A stretch of DNA of 43,320 nt from Actinomycetes bacterium (GTDB taxonomy: Bacteria; Actinomycetota; Actinomycetes; Actinomycetales; Cellulomonadaceae), in assembly GCA_023424135.1 (NCBI GenBank), contig JAFAEH010000023.1, positions 1 through 43,320 of the forward strand, written 5' to 3'. Positions within the stretch are counted from its first letter, which is position 1, and every line of letters starts with the position of its first letter. The translations under genes and the position numbers were made by a program. The notes beneath the pieces are model-generated. The model worked only from the letters and a program-made list of their open reading frames with translations. It ran no database searches and was not told where the DNA came from. Positions 17,029 through 24,772 of this stretch are shown piece by piece.

Positions 17029-17071
17029 CCACCGAACCTATAGGCGTTGGAGGGCCAGCCGGCCGCCGCGC

Positions 17072-17112
17072 GGACAGATGGGTGAGAGGTGGCCTGTCTC
17101 ACTTGCCTGTCC
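17072..17112 (+). repeat. Two-hairpin repeat family, partial copy 1 (second hairpin only)
   Basis: 41 bp from GGACAGATGGGTGAGA to TCTCACTTGCCTGTCC around a 9-bp loop. It matches the second hairpin of the full copies at 17396, 18620, 19660 and 32860, including exact length. The left half of the element is absent. It lies just downstream of a short minus-strand ORF and upstream of the ComB-like gene. Confidence 0.75.
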
Positions 17113-17123
17113 ACATCCTCAGG

Positions 17124-17387
17124 TCACGGCGTGCACACGGTCGACCCGTCCGGGGCGACGTCGCAGTCCCAGACCTGAGCTTCCTCGACGACGTCTGCAG
17201 GGACGCTGCTCACCAACGAGCGCGTGACGGTGCTTTCCCCGATGACGGTGCCGGCGGCGATCCCGTCCTGGTCTCGCGTGGCGATGTCGCGCTCTCCCAG
17301 TACCGGCGGCCTCAGCCTGGGACATGCGCCCCGCCTGCTCGGGAGTCGATCGACGCCGACCTCTCCGGCTGGTGCGAAGAACGCCAC
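17124..17387 (-). pseudogene. Possible gene remnant between two repeat copies
   Basis: An 87-codon frame whose last 40 residues (GESTVTRSLVSSVPADVVEE and a Cys-containing end) read like real protein, while the first part is low-complexity. It stops 12 bp from the hairpin at 17072-17112. I recognise no family. It may be the 3' end of a gene whose 5' part was lost when repeat copy 2 arrived. Low certainty. Confidence 0.3.
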
Positions 17388-17395
17388 GCGCCGAT

Positions 17396-17545
17396 GACAG
17401 CTTCACGCGAAAGTGGCAGGTCCGGTGCGATCCGACAACAAGGCTGTAGGAAGAAATCGTCCAAGGTGTCCGCAGGGCGATGCGTTGACCTGGGGCTGGA
17501 CAGGTTCACGCAACGCCGTTCGTCTCACCTGCTTGTCCGAGTCCT
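17396..17545 (+). repeat. Two-hairpin repeat family, full copy 2
   Basis: Starts with GACAGCTTCACGCGAAAGTG (compare GACAACTTCGCGCGAAAGTG in copy 4) and contains the conserved TGTAGGAA and TTGACCTG blocks. It ends with a 41-nt hairpin (17498-17538) followed by GAGTCCTCG. Its first hairpin is the most degraded of the full copies. It lies downstream of the prolyl aminopeptidase gene on the opposite strand. Confidence 0.75.
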
Positions 17546-17589
17546 CGACGTGCGTGAGCGGGCCGGCACGCCGCGGATGCTCGGGGAGC

Positions 17590-18531
17590 TCACCGATCCG
17601 CGAACTCGTCGATCGCCCGGCACGTGAGCTCCATCTCCACGTCGCCTCCATGACCTTCCGACTCGACGACGTGGAGCTCACTGCCGGGCCACGTCTTGTG
17701 CAGCTTCCACGGCGTGATCGCCGGACCACTGATGTCGCGACGCCCGTGCACGAGGACGCCCGGGATCCCCTCGAGCTCGTGGGCACGCGCGATGATGCTC
17801 GCGTTCCCGGGCAGGAAGCAGTCGTGCGCCCAGTAGTGCGTGACGAGGGTGGCGAAGTTCGCCCGCTCACGCACGTCGTCGTGCAGCGCACCGGGTTCCC
17901 AGTTCGGGTCGAGGGAGATGTGGGTCGACTCCCAGGTGTCCCACGCGTCCGCGGCCGCGGACCGCGCGGCTGGGTCCGTGTCACGCAGCCGACGCGCGTA
18001 GTGCTCGACGACGCGCTCGCCCGCCGGCGTCGTCGCCGCGAACTGCTCCCAGGCCTCGGGGAAGACCTTGCCTACGCCCTCGGTGATCCAGTCGATCTCC
18101 TCGCGGCCCCCGGTCGTGACTGCGGTCAGCACGAGCTCGGTGACGCGATCCGGATGGGCCAGGGCGTAGGCAAGCGCGAGCGTCGACCCCCACGACACGC
18201 CGTGGACCAGCCATCTGGCGATACCCAGATGGGTACGCAGGGCCTCGATGTCCGCGATGAGGGCAGAGGTCGTGTTGTCGTCGAGGTGATCGAGGTCGTC
18301 GACGGCCCACGGAGTGCTGCGTCCGCAGCCTCGCTGGTCCAGCCCGACGACCAGGTAGCGCTCGGGGTCGAACCGGCGTCGGTAACCACCGCCACCGAGG
18401 CCACTCCCGGGTCCGCCGTGCAGGTACAGGACGGGCCGCCCCTGGGGACTACCGGACGTCTCCCAGTAGAGCCGGACGTCCCGTGGTCGGCTGATCCACC
18501 CGGAGTCGAACGGAGCGTGGGGAGAGTGCAC
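17590..18531 (-). CDS. pip: Proline iminopeptidase (alpha/beta hydrolase)
   Basis: 313-aa serine peptidase that removes N-terminal proline from peptides. Motifs: HGGPGSG at 38-44 (oxyanion region), DQRGCGRSTPW at 65-75, nucleophile Ser113 in HGVSWGSTLALAYA, Asp in VHGRRDISGP, and His in ESEGHGG near the C-terminus. This is the full family pattern and usual length. The GTG at 18531 is preferred: the longer frame to a TTG at 18630 would start inside a repeat element and adds an Arg-rich extension not usual for the family. It is bracketed by repeat copies 2 and 3. Confidence 0.92.
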   Translation of the reverse strand: MHSPHAPFDSGWISRPRDVRLYWETSGSPQGRPVLYLHGGPGSGLGGGGYRRRFDPERYLVVGLDQRGCGRSTPWAVDDLDHLDDNTTSALIADIEALRTHLGIARWLVHGVSWGSTLALAYALAHPDRVTELVLTAVTTGGREEIDWITEGVGKVFPEAWEQFAATTPAGERVVEHYARRLRDTDPAARSAAADAWDTWESTHISLDPNWEPGALHDDVRERANFATLVTHYWAHDCFLPGNASIIARAHELEGIPGVLVHGRRDISGPAITPWKLHKTWPGSELHVVESEGHGGDVEMELTCRAIDEFADR

Positions 18532-18619
18532 CCGCTCACCGTACGGGCGCTCAGGCGGACGTCGTGGACCGTCCTGACGCGTTGGTGCGACATCGGACAG
18601 GGCCCGGACATGCTCCTGC

Positions 18620-18750
18620 GAATCGGACAAGCCCGATGCGAACCCACAAGAGCGTTGTAGGAACTCAGCGGAGTTGTCCGCCGGCCGGGTCTTTGACCTG
18701 CGGCCGGACAGGTACGCACCGCTGAGTGCGTCTCACGTTCTTGTCCGAAC
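18620..18750 (+). repeat. Two-hairpin repeat family, full copy 3
   Basis: First hairpin: 18624-18637 pairs with 18667-18680 (CGGACAA with TTGTCCG at the base, then CCG with CGG after a two-base internal loop). The conserved TGTAGGAACTC is in the loop side and TTGACCTGCGG in the linker. The second hairpin is 18706-18746, exactly 41 nt, and here has its own inner stem ACGCAC/GTGCGT. It lies between the minus-strand genes for the peptidase and an unknown protein. Confidence 0.8.
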
Positions 18751-18766
18751 TTGCGGCGCGTTGCGT

Positions 18767-19594
18767 CTAGGGAGCCGTGCAGCGCTGGTCGAACAGGCTC
18801 CATCCACGCCGCAGTAGCGTGAACGCCGCGGAGAAGCCCTCCGCGATCTCGAAGAGGTCGGCGCCAGAGCTGAAGGTGGCCATCGGGGCTGGGTAGCCGG
18901 GGAGCCGTCCGACTGACTGCACGGAGGTGCTCGAGCGGGTCAGCATCGGCCAACTGAGCCCGTGAGCGTCGCCGCTGAGCTGCATCCAGAGCGCCGGCAG
19001 CGCGATCTGCTGCTTCGGGTCGGCGAAGACGGCCAGCGCGGCCAGCCGGACGATCTTCCCTTCCTCTGGCTTCTCCTTCGCGGTGAGGGTTGGTGTCGCA
19101 GTCCAAAGCGCCTTGATCGCGTCCAGCCGCGAGTCGAGTTCCGACAGCGCCTGCGCCACGGCGTCCGGCTCAAGGCCGGTCGCGCCGGAGTCCATGTACT
19201 GGCGCATCCGACGGTGCACTTCGTAGATCGTGCGCAGGGCGTTCTGCTGCCGCTCATGCCGATCATCGGGACTGAGGAGCCACACTCCGCGGGAGGCCCC
19301 AAGAAGCGCACCGCGGATGACTGTGGGATGCGCGATCGGGAAGCCCTCTCGCTGCTCGATCGCCACTCGCGCGAGGTTGAGGTGTTGGACCCCTGCGATC
19401 AGGCTCACCCGCGCCACCTGGTGTGCGGGATATCCGGGCCAGATAGCGGCGTCCCCGTGCAGCTCGCTGCCGGGTTGAGGCTCCTCCACTGTCTTGGACC
19501 GCTCGCGCCAACGGTCGAGCGACTCGTACGTCTCGCGAATGCGATGCATCGCAACGGCAGCGCGCAGTTGGTCCGGAGTGGGACTCGTCGTCAC
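18767..19594 (-). CDS. Conserved-looking helical protein of unknown function
   Basis: 275-aa soluble, mostly helical protein with no signal peptide. Notable stretch: AHPTVIRGALLGASRGVWLL followed by SPDDRHERQQNALRTIYEVH. This type of pattern, with an aromatic after SR and an Arg/Glu-rich helix, occurs in uncharacterised actinobacterial proteins. The C-terminal third (ADPKQQIALPALWMQLSGDA and a later HGL) is also ordered. The GTG 19594 start has AGGGAGGA 6 bp upstream. It stands between repeat copies 3 and 4 and downstream of the Abi gene, so it may belong to the same defence island. I cannot assign a biochemical role. Confidence 0.7.
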   Translation of the reverse strand: MTTSPTPDQLRAAVAMHRIRETYESLDRWRERSKTVEEPQPGSELHGDAAIWPGYPAHQVARVSLIAGVQHLNLARVAIEQREGFPIAHPTVIRGALLGASRGVWLLSPDDRHERQQNALRTIYEVHRRMRQYMDSGATGLEPDAVAQALSELDSRLDAIKALWTATPTLTAKEKPEEGKIVRLAALAVFADPKQQIALPALWMQLSGDAHGLSWPMLTRSSTSVQSVGRLPGYPAPMATFSSGADLFEIAEGFSAAFTLLRRGWSLFDQRCTAP

Positions 19595-19659
19595 TGCATC
19601 CTCCCTGCGTGGCTGTGACCTGGAGGATGACAACTTCCCGCGACACGCGCCACGTCGAC

Positions 19660-19801
19660 GACAACTTCGCGCGAAAGTGACAAGTCGGATGCGAACCCAC
19701 ATGTAGGAACTCGTCGGATTTGTCCTGACGATGACTCGCTGACCTGCGGATGGACAGGTCAGTGAGATCGCCGCGGTCTCACCTACTTGTCCGAATCCTC
19801 G
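19660..19801 (+). repeat. Two-hairpin repeat family, full copy 4
   Basis: First hairpin: GACAAGTCGGATG (19679-19691) pairs with 19712-19724 with one mismatch and two G.U-type pairs. TGTAGGAA (19702-19709) lies between the arms. Second hairpin: 19752-19767 with 19777-19792, 41 nt in total. The stop codon of the Abi gene (19783-19785) and its last codons lie inside the second hairpin. The left end carries GACAACTTCGCGCGAAAGTG, echoed 34 bp further left at 19629-19643. Confidence 0.85.
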
Positions 19802-20832
19802 CGCGGGCGCTCGGGCGTGGGCTCCTCGCGCCGGGAGGACCATGCTGGCAGGTCGCGCCAGGAGTGAGGGAAGCCCATCTCTGCCTCGGTGCGGCCCGAG
19901 GGAAGCTGTGCGATGAGCGCCGTCACGCGGCGCGACCAGTCGTCGCCGGGGTGGATGCGCGCGGTGAGCAGCGACAGGATCGCGAGCGTGGGGTAGAGCC
20001 TCGACGTCGCTCCCGATTGGCTGATGTGGCTGAGCTCTACGAACGGGCGCAGCTTGCTCGGGCTGAGCCGCTCAGTGACGTTGACGTTCCAGAGCCGTCC
20101 GTGGTGCGCGCAGACGTTCCGGATGTACGTGATGTTCTTGAGCCAGTCCTTGAGCGCTCCGCTGTTGCCGGCGCCGGATGCATCGAACAGGTCGAGTGCG
20201 GCCGCGACCTCGTCGCGATCGCGCTGCAGCATGCCGGCGTAGAGCATCGAGAGCCCCCCGAAGTCGAGGATCTCGGTGACGACCCATACGGGCAGGGGCG
20301 GCCCGTACTTCGCCTGAAAGTGCTTCACAAAGTCGGCTTTGGAGCGCCTCTCTTCGTCGGCGCGACGGCGGAGCCAGCTGGCGTGGTCGGATCCCATCCA
20401 GCGCGCCAGAGCAGGGGGCGGGCTCGGTGCCTTGCCGGCGAACTCATCTGACATCGCCTCGGGGTCGGCATGGGCGAACGCCCCGCGGCGTCCGAGGACG
20501 TGGCCTACGTGGAACCGCACAGCGACCTCGACACGCTCGATGCCGTCGAGGACCAGCAGCCTGAGCTTGCGGTCGAACTCGTACAGGTCCGTGACCATCG
20601 TCAGCGTGGTTCCCGGGGCGAACGTGTCCAGGATCTCGCGACGCGCGTCGGCTGGCTTGCGACTCTCGCGGAACGGGTACCAGTAGCCGCTCAGCCGGTA
20701 GTAGCCGACCCGTCGCAGCCACGCCACGGCGTCCGCGCGGTCACCGAGAATGAGGCCGCGTGTCTCCAGCAGATCGAGTTGCTCATCGACCGTGAGGTAC
20801 GGCTTCTCGTAGGGCACGAAGGTCACGGACAA
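19783..20832 (-). CDS. Abi_2 (AbiD/AbiF-like) HEPN abortive infection protein
   Basis: 349-aa protein of the Abi_2 family. N-terminal KPYLTVDEQLDLLETRGL and RRVGYYRLSGYWYPFR are family hallmarks, followed by LYEFDRKLRLLVLDGIERVE. Two HEPN RNase motifs of the R-x4-H form are present: R106-H111 in VRFHVGH and R238-H243 in IRNVCAHHGRLWN. Such proteins act as phage-induced toxins that degrade RNA. The TTG at 20832 has a GGGGGGAGG ribosome site 10 nt upstream; GTG 20826 is the alternative. That ribosome site is part of a hairpin (20839-20874). The 3' end overlaps a repeat element, and the gene follows the TIR/HIT pair on the same strand. Some AbiF relatives work with a structured RNA, so the neighbouring repeats deserve attention. 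Confidence 0.88.
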   Translation of the reverse strand: MSVTFVPYEKPYLTVDEQLDLLETRGLILGDRADAVAWLRRVGYYRLSGYWYPFRESRKPADARREILDTFAPGTTLTMVTDLYEFDRKLRLLVLDGIERVEVAVRFHVGHVLGRRGAFAHADPEAMSDEFAGKAPSPPPALARWMGSDHASWLRRRADEERRSKADFVKHFQAKYGPPLPVWVVTEILDFGGLSMLYAGMLQRDRDEVAAALDLFDASGAGNSGALKDWLKNITYIRNVCAHHGRLWNVNVTERLSPSKLRPFVELSHISQSGATSRLYPTLAILSLLTARIHPGDDWSRRVTALIAQLPSGRTEAEMGFPHSWRDLPAWSSRREEPTPERPREDSDK

Positions 20833-20838
20833 AGAGAA

Positions 20839-20874
20839 CCAGCCTCCCCCCTCGAGAACGAGGCGGAAGGCTGG
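20839..20874 (-). promoter_or_regulatory. Hairpin sequestering the Abi ribosome site, or intercistronic terminator
   Basis: CCAGCCT (20839-20845) pairs with AGGCTGG (20868-20874). After a symmetric 4/4 internal loop, CCTCG pairs with CGAGG around a 4-nt loop. On the minus-strand RNA the 3' arm and internal loop contain the G-rich ribosome site of the Abi gene. The fold would therefore hold back translation of the toxin, or end transcription from the upstream HIT gene. Confidence 0.5.
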
Positions 20875-20944
20875 GCGTGTTGGAGAGAGGGTACGTCGAG
20901 AGCGCGCGTACGCGCAACGGCGATCGCTCTCAGGCGTCGGTGCT

Positions 20945-21844
20945 TCATCGCGGGCCTGTAACGACGCCCCAGACCACCAGGGCGAGACCGATCGACAGCA
21001 TCGGGCCGTGGACGAGGGCGACGGACCACGACCGGAACTGGTCCCAGCCGGGCCAGTAGTCGCGACGAGCCCCCGTTGGCGCCGCGAGCGTGGGGTTCAT
21101 CGCAAACTGCGGAATCGGGTCGCCCGCGGCGACGCAGTCGTACAGGCGACGGAACGCCTGCTCCTGCTTGAGGTAGTTGGCGTCGAGGACAGCGAAGACC
21201 ATCACGGCAGCCGCCCCCAGCGCCGCCACACCCCATGAGCGCTGGATTGCTGCGTAGCCGTAGGCGGCCGTCACTATCGGCAAGAGCCAGGTCTTCACGT
21301 TCGCGGACGCCGTCGACATCCGGGTGATCGTTGACTGGATGAACTCGAGGTGCTGGCGGCGATCCTCCGGGGAGATCGGATCGGGAGCACGGCTCCGAGG
21401 TGCTGCGCTGCCGCTCTGCGGCCCCGCAAGACCAGCCACAGCGCGGCGCGTCTCGTCGAGGGCGTCACCAGACTCGGCGGCCCGACGGGGCCAACGCAAA
21501 GTCACATGATCGCGTCGCGTGCGAGGGACGACGTGAACGTGCACGTGCTCGACGGTCTGTGTCGCGACGGCTCCGTTCGACTGCACAATGTTCATGCCGT
21601 CGGGGTGCACGGCTTCGCGCACTGCGTTTGCCACCCGTAGGACGGCCCGGGCGAGCTGCTCACCCTCTTCGGGCGTTAGGTCCCAGACCGAAGGGGCGTG
21701 GCGCTTCGGCACCACCAGCGTGTGGCCGCGGGTCGCCGGCCGATCTGGAAAGAACGCGATGGTGTGCTCGTCCTCGTAGACGACCCTCGCATCGGCCACC
21801 CGGCCCGCCGCGATCTGGCAGAACGGGCAACCCGGCGATGTCAC
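20945..21844 (-). CDS. HIT domain fused to a transmembrane effector-like domain
   Basis: 299-aa fusion. Residues 1-115 are a HIT nucleotide hydrolase domain: CPFCQIAAGRVADARVVYED, RPATRGHTLVVPKRHA, and triad HVHVHVV with His100, His102 and His104. After a Pro/Ser linker (about 140-158), EDRRQHLEFIQSTITRMSTA leads into hydrophobic segments at about 185-201, 205-220 and 275-296, with DANYLKQEQAFRRLYD between. This second part resembles a membrane protein family often seen beside TIR genes, but as a stand-alone protein; that is from memory and unchecked. GTG 21844 overlaps the TGA of the TIR gene in GTGA, so the two are translationally coupled. Predicted role: sense or degrade a nucleotide signal and act on the membrane. 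Confidence 0.75.
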   Translation of the reverse strand: MTSPGCPFCQIAAGRVADARVVYEDEHTIAFFPDRPATRGHTLVVPKRHAPSVWDLTPEEGEQLARAVLRVANAVREAVHPDGMNIVQSNGAVATQTVEHVHVHVVPRTRRDHVTLRWPRRAAESGDALDETRRAVAGLAGPQSGSAAPRSRAPDPISPEDRRQHLEFIQSTITRMSTASANVKTWLLPIVTAAYGYAAIQRSWGVAALGAAAVMVFAVLDANYLKQEQAFRRLYDCVAAGDPIPQFAMNPTLAAPTGARRDYWPGWDQFRSWSVALVHGPMLSIGLALVVWGVVTGPR

Positions 21845-22326
21845 TTGCGAACCACTCCCATCGTCGACCACGTGACGAGGCTGTTTGCGAGCCGAGCGTA
21901 CGTCGCCTTCGAGTCGATCCGCCCGAGGTAGTCGCGCTGGGTCGGGTCGAAGAGCGGAATGCTCGAGGCGGGGAGGCCGGCAGCCTCGAACGGATTCGGT
22001 CCGGCGGAGTCGACCGACCCGAAGGACGAGAGGCCGTGGATCGCGATCCCCAGCAGCGGACGCTGGTCTGCCCACGCCTTCTTGATCTCGTACTGGACCC
22101 AGTCGCGAGACGCCGTCTCGCGTCCGACGAGAACGATGACTGCCTTCTTGTACTTCATCCGCTCGTCGATCCACTCGGCAACGGCGGCCGTGCCCCGTCG
22201 ACGCACCGACTCCCACGCCTGGGGTGTCAGGAGCGGCTGGCCCTCAAGCGCGTTGATGTTCTGCACGAGCTGCACGCGGTTGACGTCGCGCTCGTAGTGG
22301 AAGCTGTAGAAGACGGACGATGCCAC
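21841..22326 (-). CDS. ThsB-like TIR domain protein (DUF1863 / MTH538 type)
   Basis: 161-aa protein that is all TIR-like domain. SSVFYSFHYERDVNRVQLVQ at 3-22 matches the start of Thoeris ThsB proteins. KKAVIVLVGRETASRDWVQY with Glu80 next (QYEIKKAW) is the conserved catalytic region of NAD-consuming TIR domains, and LGIAIHGLSSF and GPNPFE are also typical. In Thoeris such proteins detect phage and make an ADP-ribose-type signal that switches on an effector. GTG 22326 has a GGGAGAG site upstream. The gene is followed, with a 4-bp overlap, by the HIT-membrane gene, which takes the place of an effector. No ThsA-type SIR2/SLOG gene is in the window. Confidence 0.82.
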   Translation of the reverse strand: MASSVFYSFHYERDVNRVQLVQNINALEGQPLLTPQAWESVRRRGTAAVAEWIDERMKYKKAVIVLVGRETASRDWVQYEIKKAWADQRPLLGIAIHGLSSFGSVDSAGPNPFEAAGLPASSIPLFDPTQRDYLGRIDSKATYARLANSLVTWSTMGVVRK

Positions 22327-22537
22327 TCGAGACTCTCCCTCTTGCCGATGGTGGGTGGAGCCTGCCACGGACCACCGACACGACGGCACCACGAAGGCTC
22401 CCGTTCCGTTTGTAGTCCTTTGCAATCGGCCGTGCGGGCACGCGTCCCGCTCAGGAAGCTGGCCACTGGCGCGGCCGGGACACTGCCGCCTCGTGGAGGC
22501 GTGATCGAACCGCGCGCAGGGAACGCCGGCCAGTGCG
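22327..22537. promoter_or_regulatory. Divergent intergenic region of TIR operon and glyoxalase gene
   Basis: 211 bp without a gene. A less GC-rich stretch at about 22400-22435 (TTCCGTTTGTAGTCC, TTTGCAATCGG) is the best place for the TIR operon promoter. I see no clear operator. Confidence 0.35.
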
Positions 22538-23005
22538 GTGCGCGTGCTGCGCAGGGCCGGCGGCGCACGGCAGCTGCGGCTGGTCGTCGAGGCCGCCGAC
22601 TACGAGGAGGCCGTGCGCTTCTACCGTGACGTCCTCGGCCTGCCCGAGCAGGCCGCCTTCCAGGGGGACGACGACGCCCGGGTCGTCATCCTCGACGCCG
22701 GCCGCGCCACCCTGGAGATCGCCAACCCCGCCCAGAAGCGCATGATCGACGACGTCGAGGTCGGCCGGCAGGTCGCGCCTGCCGTCCGCGTCGCGTTCGA
22801 GGTCGACGACGCCGTCGCGACCACCGAGGCCCTGGCCGACGCCGGCGCCGAGGTGATCGCCGAGCCGACCGAGACCCCGTGGCGGTCGCTCAACGCCCGC
22901 CTCCAGGCGCCCGCGGGCCTGCAGGTCACCGTCTTCCAGGAGCTGGAGCCGCTCGACGCCCGCACCGAGCGCCCCGGCTTCGGCACCGACGCCACCCGCG
23001 ACTGA
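22538..23005 (+). CDS. Glyoxalase/bleomycin resistance-like (VOC) protein
   Basis: 155-aa VOC-fold protein of two beta-alpha-beta-beta-beta units. LRLVVEAADYEEAVRFYRDV is the classic start of this family, then DDDARVVILDAGRATLEIAN, the second unit AVRVAFEVDDAVATTEALAD, and TPWRSLNARLQAPAGLQVTV with its terminal strand. Metal-binding positions are not the usual His/Glu set throughout, so enzyme function is uncertain. GTG 22538 and 22544 are both possible starts. It is convergent with the gene at 23063. Confidence 0.82.
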   Translation: MRVLRRAGGARQLRLVVEAADYEEAVRFYRDVLGLPEQAAFQGDDDARVVILDAGRATLEIANPAQKRMIDDVEVGRQVAPAVRVAFEVDDAVATTEALADAGAEVIAEPTETPWRSLNARLQAPAGLQVTVFQELEPLDARTERPGFGTDATRD

Positions 23006-23062
23006 CCGCCACCGGCCCGCGCGTCCTTCCCCAGCGTCTGGTGAGCGGCGGGCACCTGCCGG

Positions 23063-23455
23063 TCAGATGCTCGTCGGCCACGCCTCCCAGCGCTCCGGGC
23101 GGGCGCGGACCGGTTGGCCGAGCGCGGCAGGCGGAGCCTCGCCGGTCAGCTCGAGCAGGGCGACGGAGCCGCCGACCCGCAGGACCGCGCAGTCGCTGTC
23201 GACGTGCTCGAGGATCCCGACCAGGGCGTCGAGTCCCGTGGTGTCCGTCGGTCCGGTGACGGGGTGCTCCACCGTCTCCCACGCCAGCGCCCCGATGGCG
23301 TCGAGCTCGACGTCCACGTCGTCTCCCACCACTGGCGTGACCGGGCCGCGCCACATGACCAGGACGTCGCCCGCGGGCGTCGAGCACCGCACCGCGGCTC
23401 CGTCGGCGGACACCACCCTGACGCGCACGCGCTGATCCTGCCGGGTCGACGCCAT
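23063..23455 (-). CDS. Small protein of unknown function downstream of hipA
   Basis: 130-aa predicted beta-rich soluble protein: QRVRVRVVSADGAAVRCSTP, GDVLVMWRGPVTPVVGDDVD, then a C-terminal CAVLRVGGSVALLELTGEAP. The first part resembles an OB-like small barrel, but I recognise no family. It follows hipA by 39 bp on the same strand and is probably the third gene of that operon. ATG 23455 and GTG 23458 are alternative starts. Confidence 0.6.
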   Translation of the reverse strand: MASTRQDQRVRVRVVSADGAAVRCSTPAGDVLVMWRGPVTPVVGDDVDVELDAIGALAWETVEHPVTGPTDTTGLDALVGILEHVDSDCAVLRVGGSVALLELTGEAPPAALGQPVRARPERWEAWPTSI

Positions 23456-23494
23456 CACGTCTCCCAGGCGCGACGCCGCGACCGCCGTCGCCCT

Positions 23495-24772
23495 CTACCG
23501 CCGGAGCCTCGTGATCCGCTCGCGCGCCTGGCGCACGGCCAGGGCGAGCACCGGGTGGTCGCCGGCCTCGTCCGCGACCTGTGCACGGGCGTCCTCGATC
23601 GTCGCCTCCAGCCGGTCGAGGGCGGTGCTGACGATCCGGCGGGCCGCCCGCTCACCGATCTCCCAGGCGCGCATCTCGGCGACCAGCGACTCCCCGGACA
23701 CGTCGTCGATGAACGCTTCGCCGCCGATGCGCATCGAGAGCTCGGTGCTTGTCCCCGGCAGCGCGGTCGTCGGCACCACGTCGTACGCCGGTGCGAGCCG
23801 TACGCCCCGATCGGGGTCCAGCAGCAGCGAGATGTTCTTCGCGTGCTGGTCGCAGTTGCCCAGCACGAGCGATCCGGTCACCAGCGCGGCGAGCGCGCGC
23901 AGCTCCTGGACCGGGGCGTCCGCGTGCGACGACAGCACTGCGGCGATCTTCGCCAGCGACGGCGACATCGGGTCCTGGGTCTGCTGGTACTTGCTGGTCG
24001 GCGAGATGCCCAGCGCCTGGCACATGTCTTCCTGGTGGATCCGGACGAGCCCACCGTCGACGCGTCGACGGTCGTACCTCTCCACCAGGACTCCCGGCCG
24101 CGCACCGACGCGCCGGAGCTGCACGTCCGCGGTCGGCACACCGGCCAGCCGCATCGCACGCATCGCGAACAGCTCCCCGTGGACGACTCCGGGCCACCGC
24201 TCCTCACCGTCGGCCCTCACCGGTGCGGGCTTGAGGATGTGCGTCGAGGGGGTGGCCTCCAGCGGCAGGCCCAGCCGGCCCGCCGGGTCGCGCACGAGCA
24301 CGAGCTTCTCCTGCACGCCCCCGAGCGACACCCGCACGTGCTCGTCGGCGCCGACCCCGAAGGGCGCGACCGCGAGGTCGTCCACGGTCCGCTCCAGCGC
24401 CGCCTCGTCCAACCAGTGCACCCCGGCGCTGACCGGCGGGCCGGCCTCCGGCGGGGTGATCGCGACGGCGCCGGCGCACTCGCGGCCGATCCTGCTGAGC
24501 AGGCCCGTCGTGTCGTTCTCCGCGATCCGGTACCGGTCGGCGAGCGCCGTGCGCAGGCTCTCCTCGGGGAGCAGCCCGTCGAGCCAGTGCTGCGCGACGA
24601 CCGACGGGTACGGCTCCGGACGGAGGGGCATCCGGACGGACAGGGCGATCGCCCCCGGTCCGTACCGCTCGACCGCCTCGTCCGTGTACCGCACCGAGAC
24701 CGCGCCCATGCCGGCGTCCAGCAGGTCGGCCACGTGCACGTCGTTCAACCAGACGCGCAGCGTCCCCGTCAT
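23495..24772 (-). CDS. hipA: HipA-like serine/threonine kinase toxin
   Basis: 425-aa kinase of the HipA family. N-terminal GTLRVWLNDVHVADL, SVRMPLRPEP and a variable middle. SLGGVQEKL at 149-157 is the P-loop-like segment, with Lys181 in HILKP. Catalytic Asp308 and Asn313 are in LGNCDQHAKNISLL, and the DFG-like Asp331 is in LAPAYDVV. E. coli HipA phosphorylates glutamyl-tRNA synthetase and causes dormancy; the target here is unknown. ATG 24772 overlaps the hipB stop in ATGA. All catalytic residues are present, so the toxin looks active. Confidence 0.92.
   Translation of the reverse strand: MTGTLRVWLNDVHVADLLDAGMGAVSVRYTDEAVERYGPGAIALSVRMPLRPEPYPSVVAQHWLDGLLPEESLRTALADRYRIAENDTTGLLSRIGRECAGAVAITPPEAGPPVSAGVHWLDEAALERTVDDLAVAPFGVGADEHVRVSLGGVQEKLVLVRDPAGRLGLPLEATPSTHILKPAPVRADGEERWPGVVHGELFAMRAMRLAGVPTADVQLRRVGARPGVLVERYDRRRVDGGLVRIHQEDMCQALGISPTSKYQQTQDPMSPSLAKIAAVLSSHADAPVQELRALAALVTGSLVLGNCDQHAKNISLLLDPDRGVRLAPAYDVVPTTALPGTSTELSMRIGGEAFIDDVSGESLVAEMRAWEIGERAARRIVSTALDRLEATIEDARAQVADEAGDHPVLALAVRQARERITRLRR

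Noticed and set aside
18532..18630. TTG start for the peptidase at 18630
   Set aside because: It lies inside repeat copy 3 and adds 33 Arg/Pro-rich residues; GTG 18531 gives the usual family length.
17072..19801. Repeats as a CRISPR array
   Set aside because: Copies are about 1 kb apart with genes between them, unequal in sequence, and without uniform spacers.
19660..19801. Repeat copy 4 as the specific partner RNA of the Abi_2 gene
   Set aside because: The same element occurs beside the peptidase, SUKH and other genes with no Abi gene, so a specific pairing is not supported by the sequence alone; it is kept only as a possibility.
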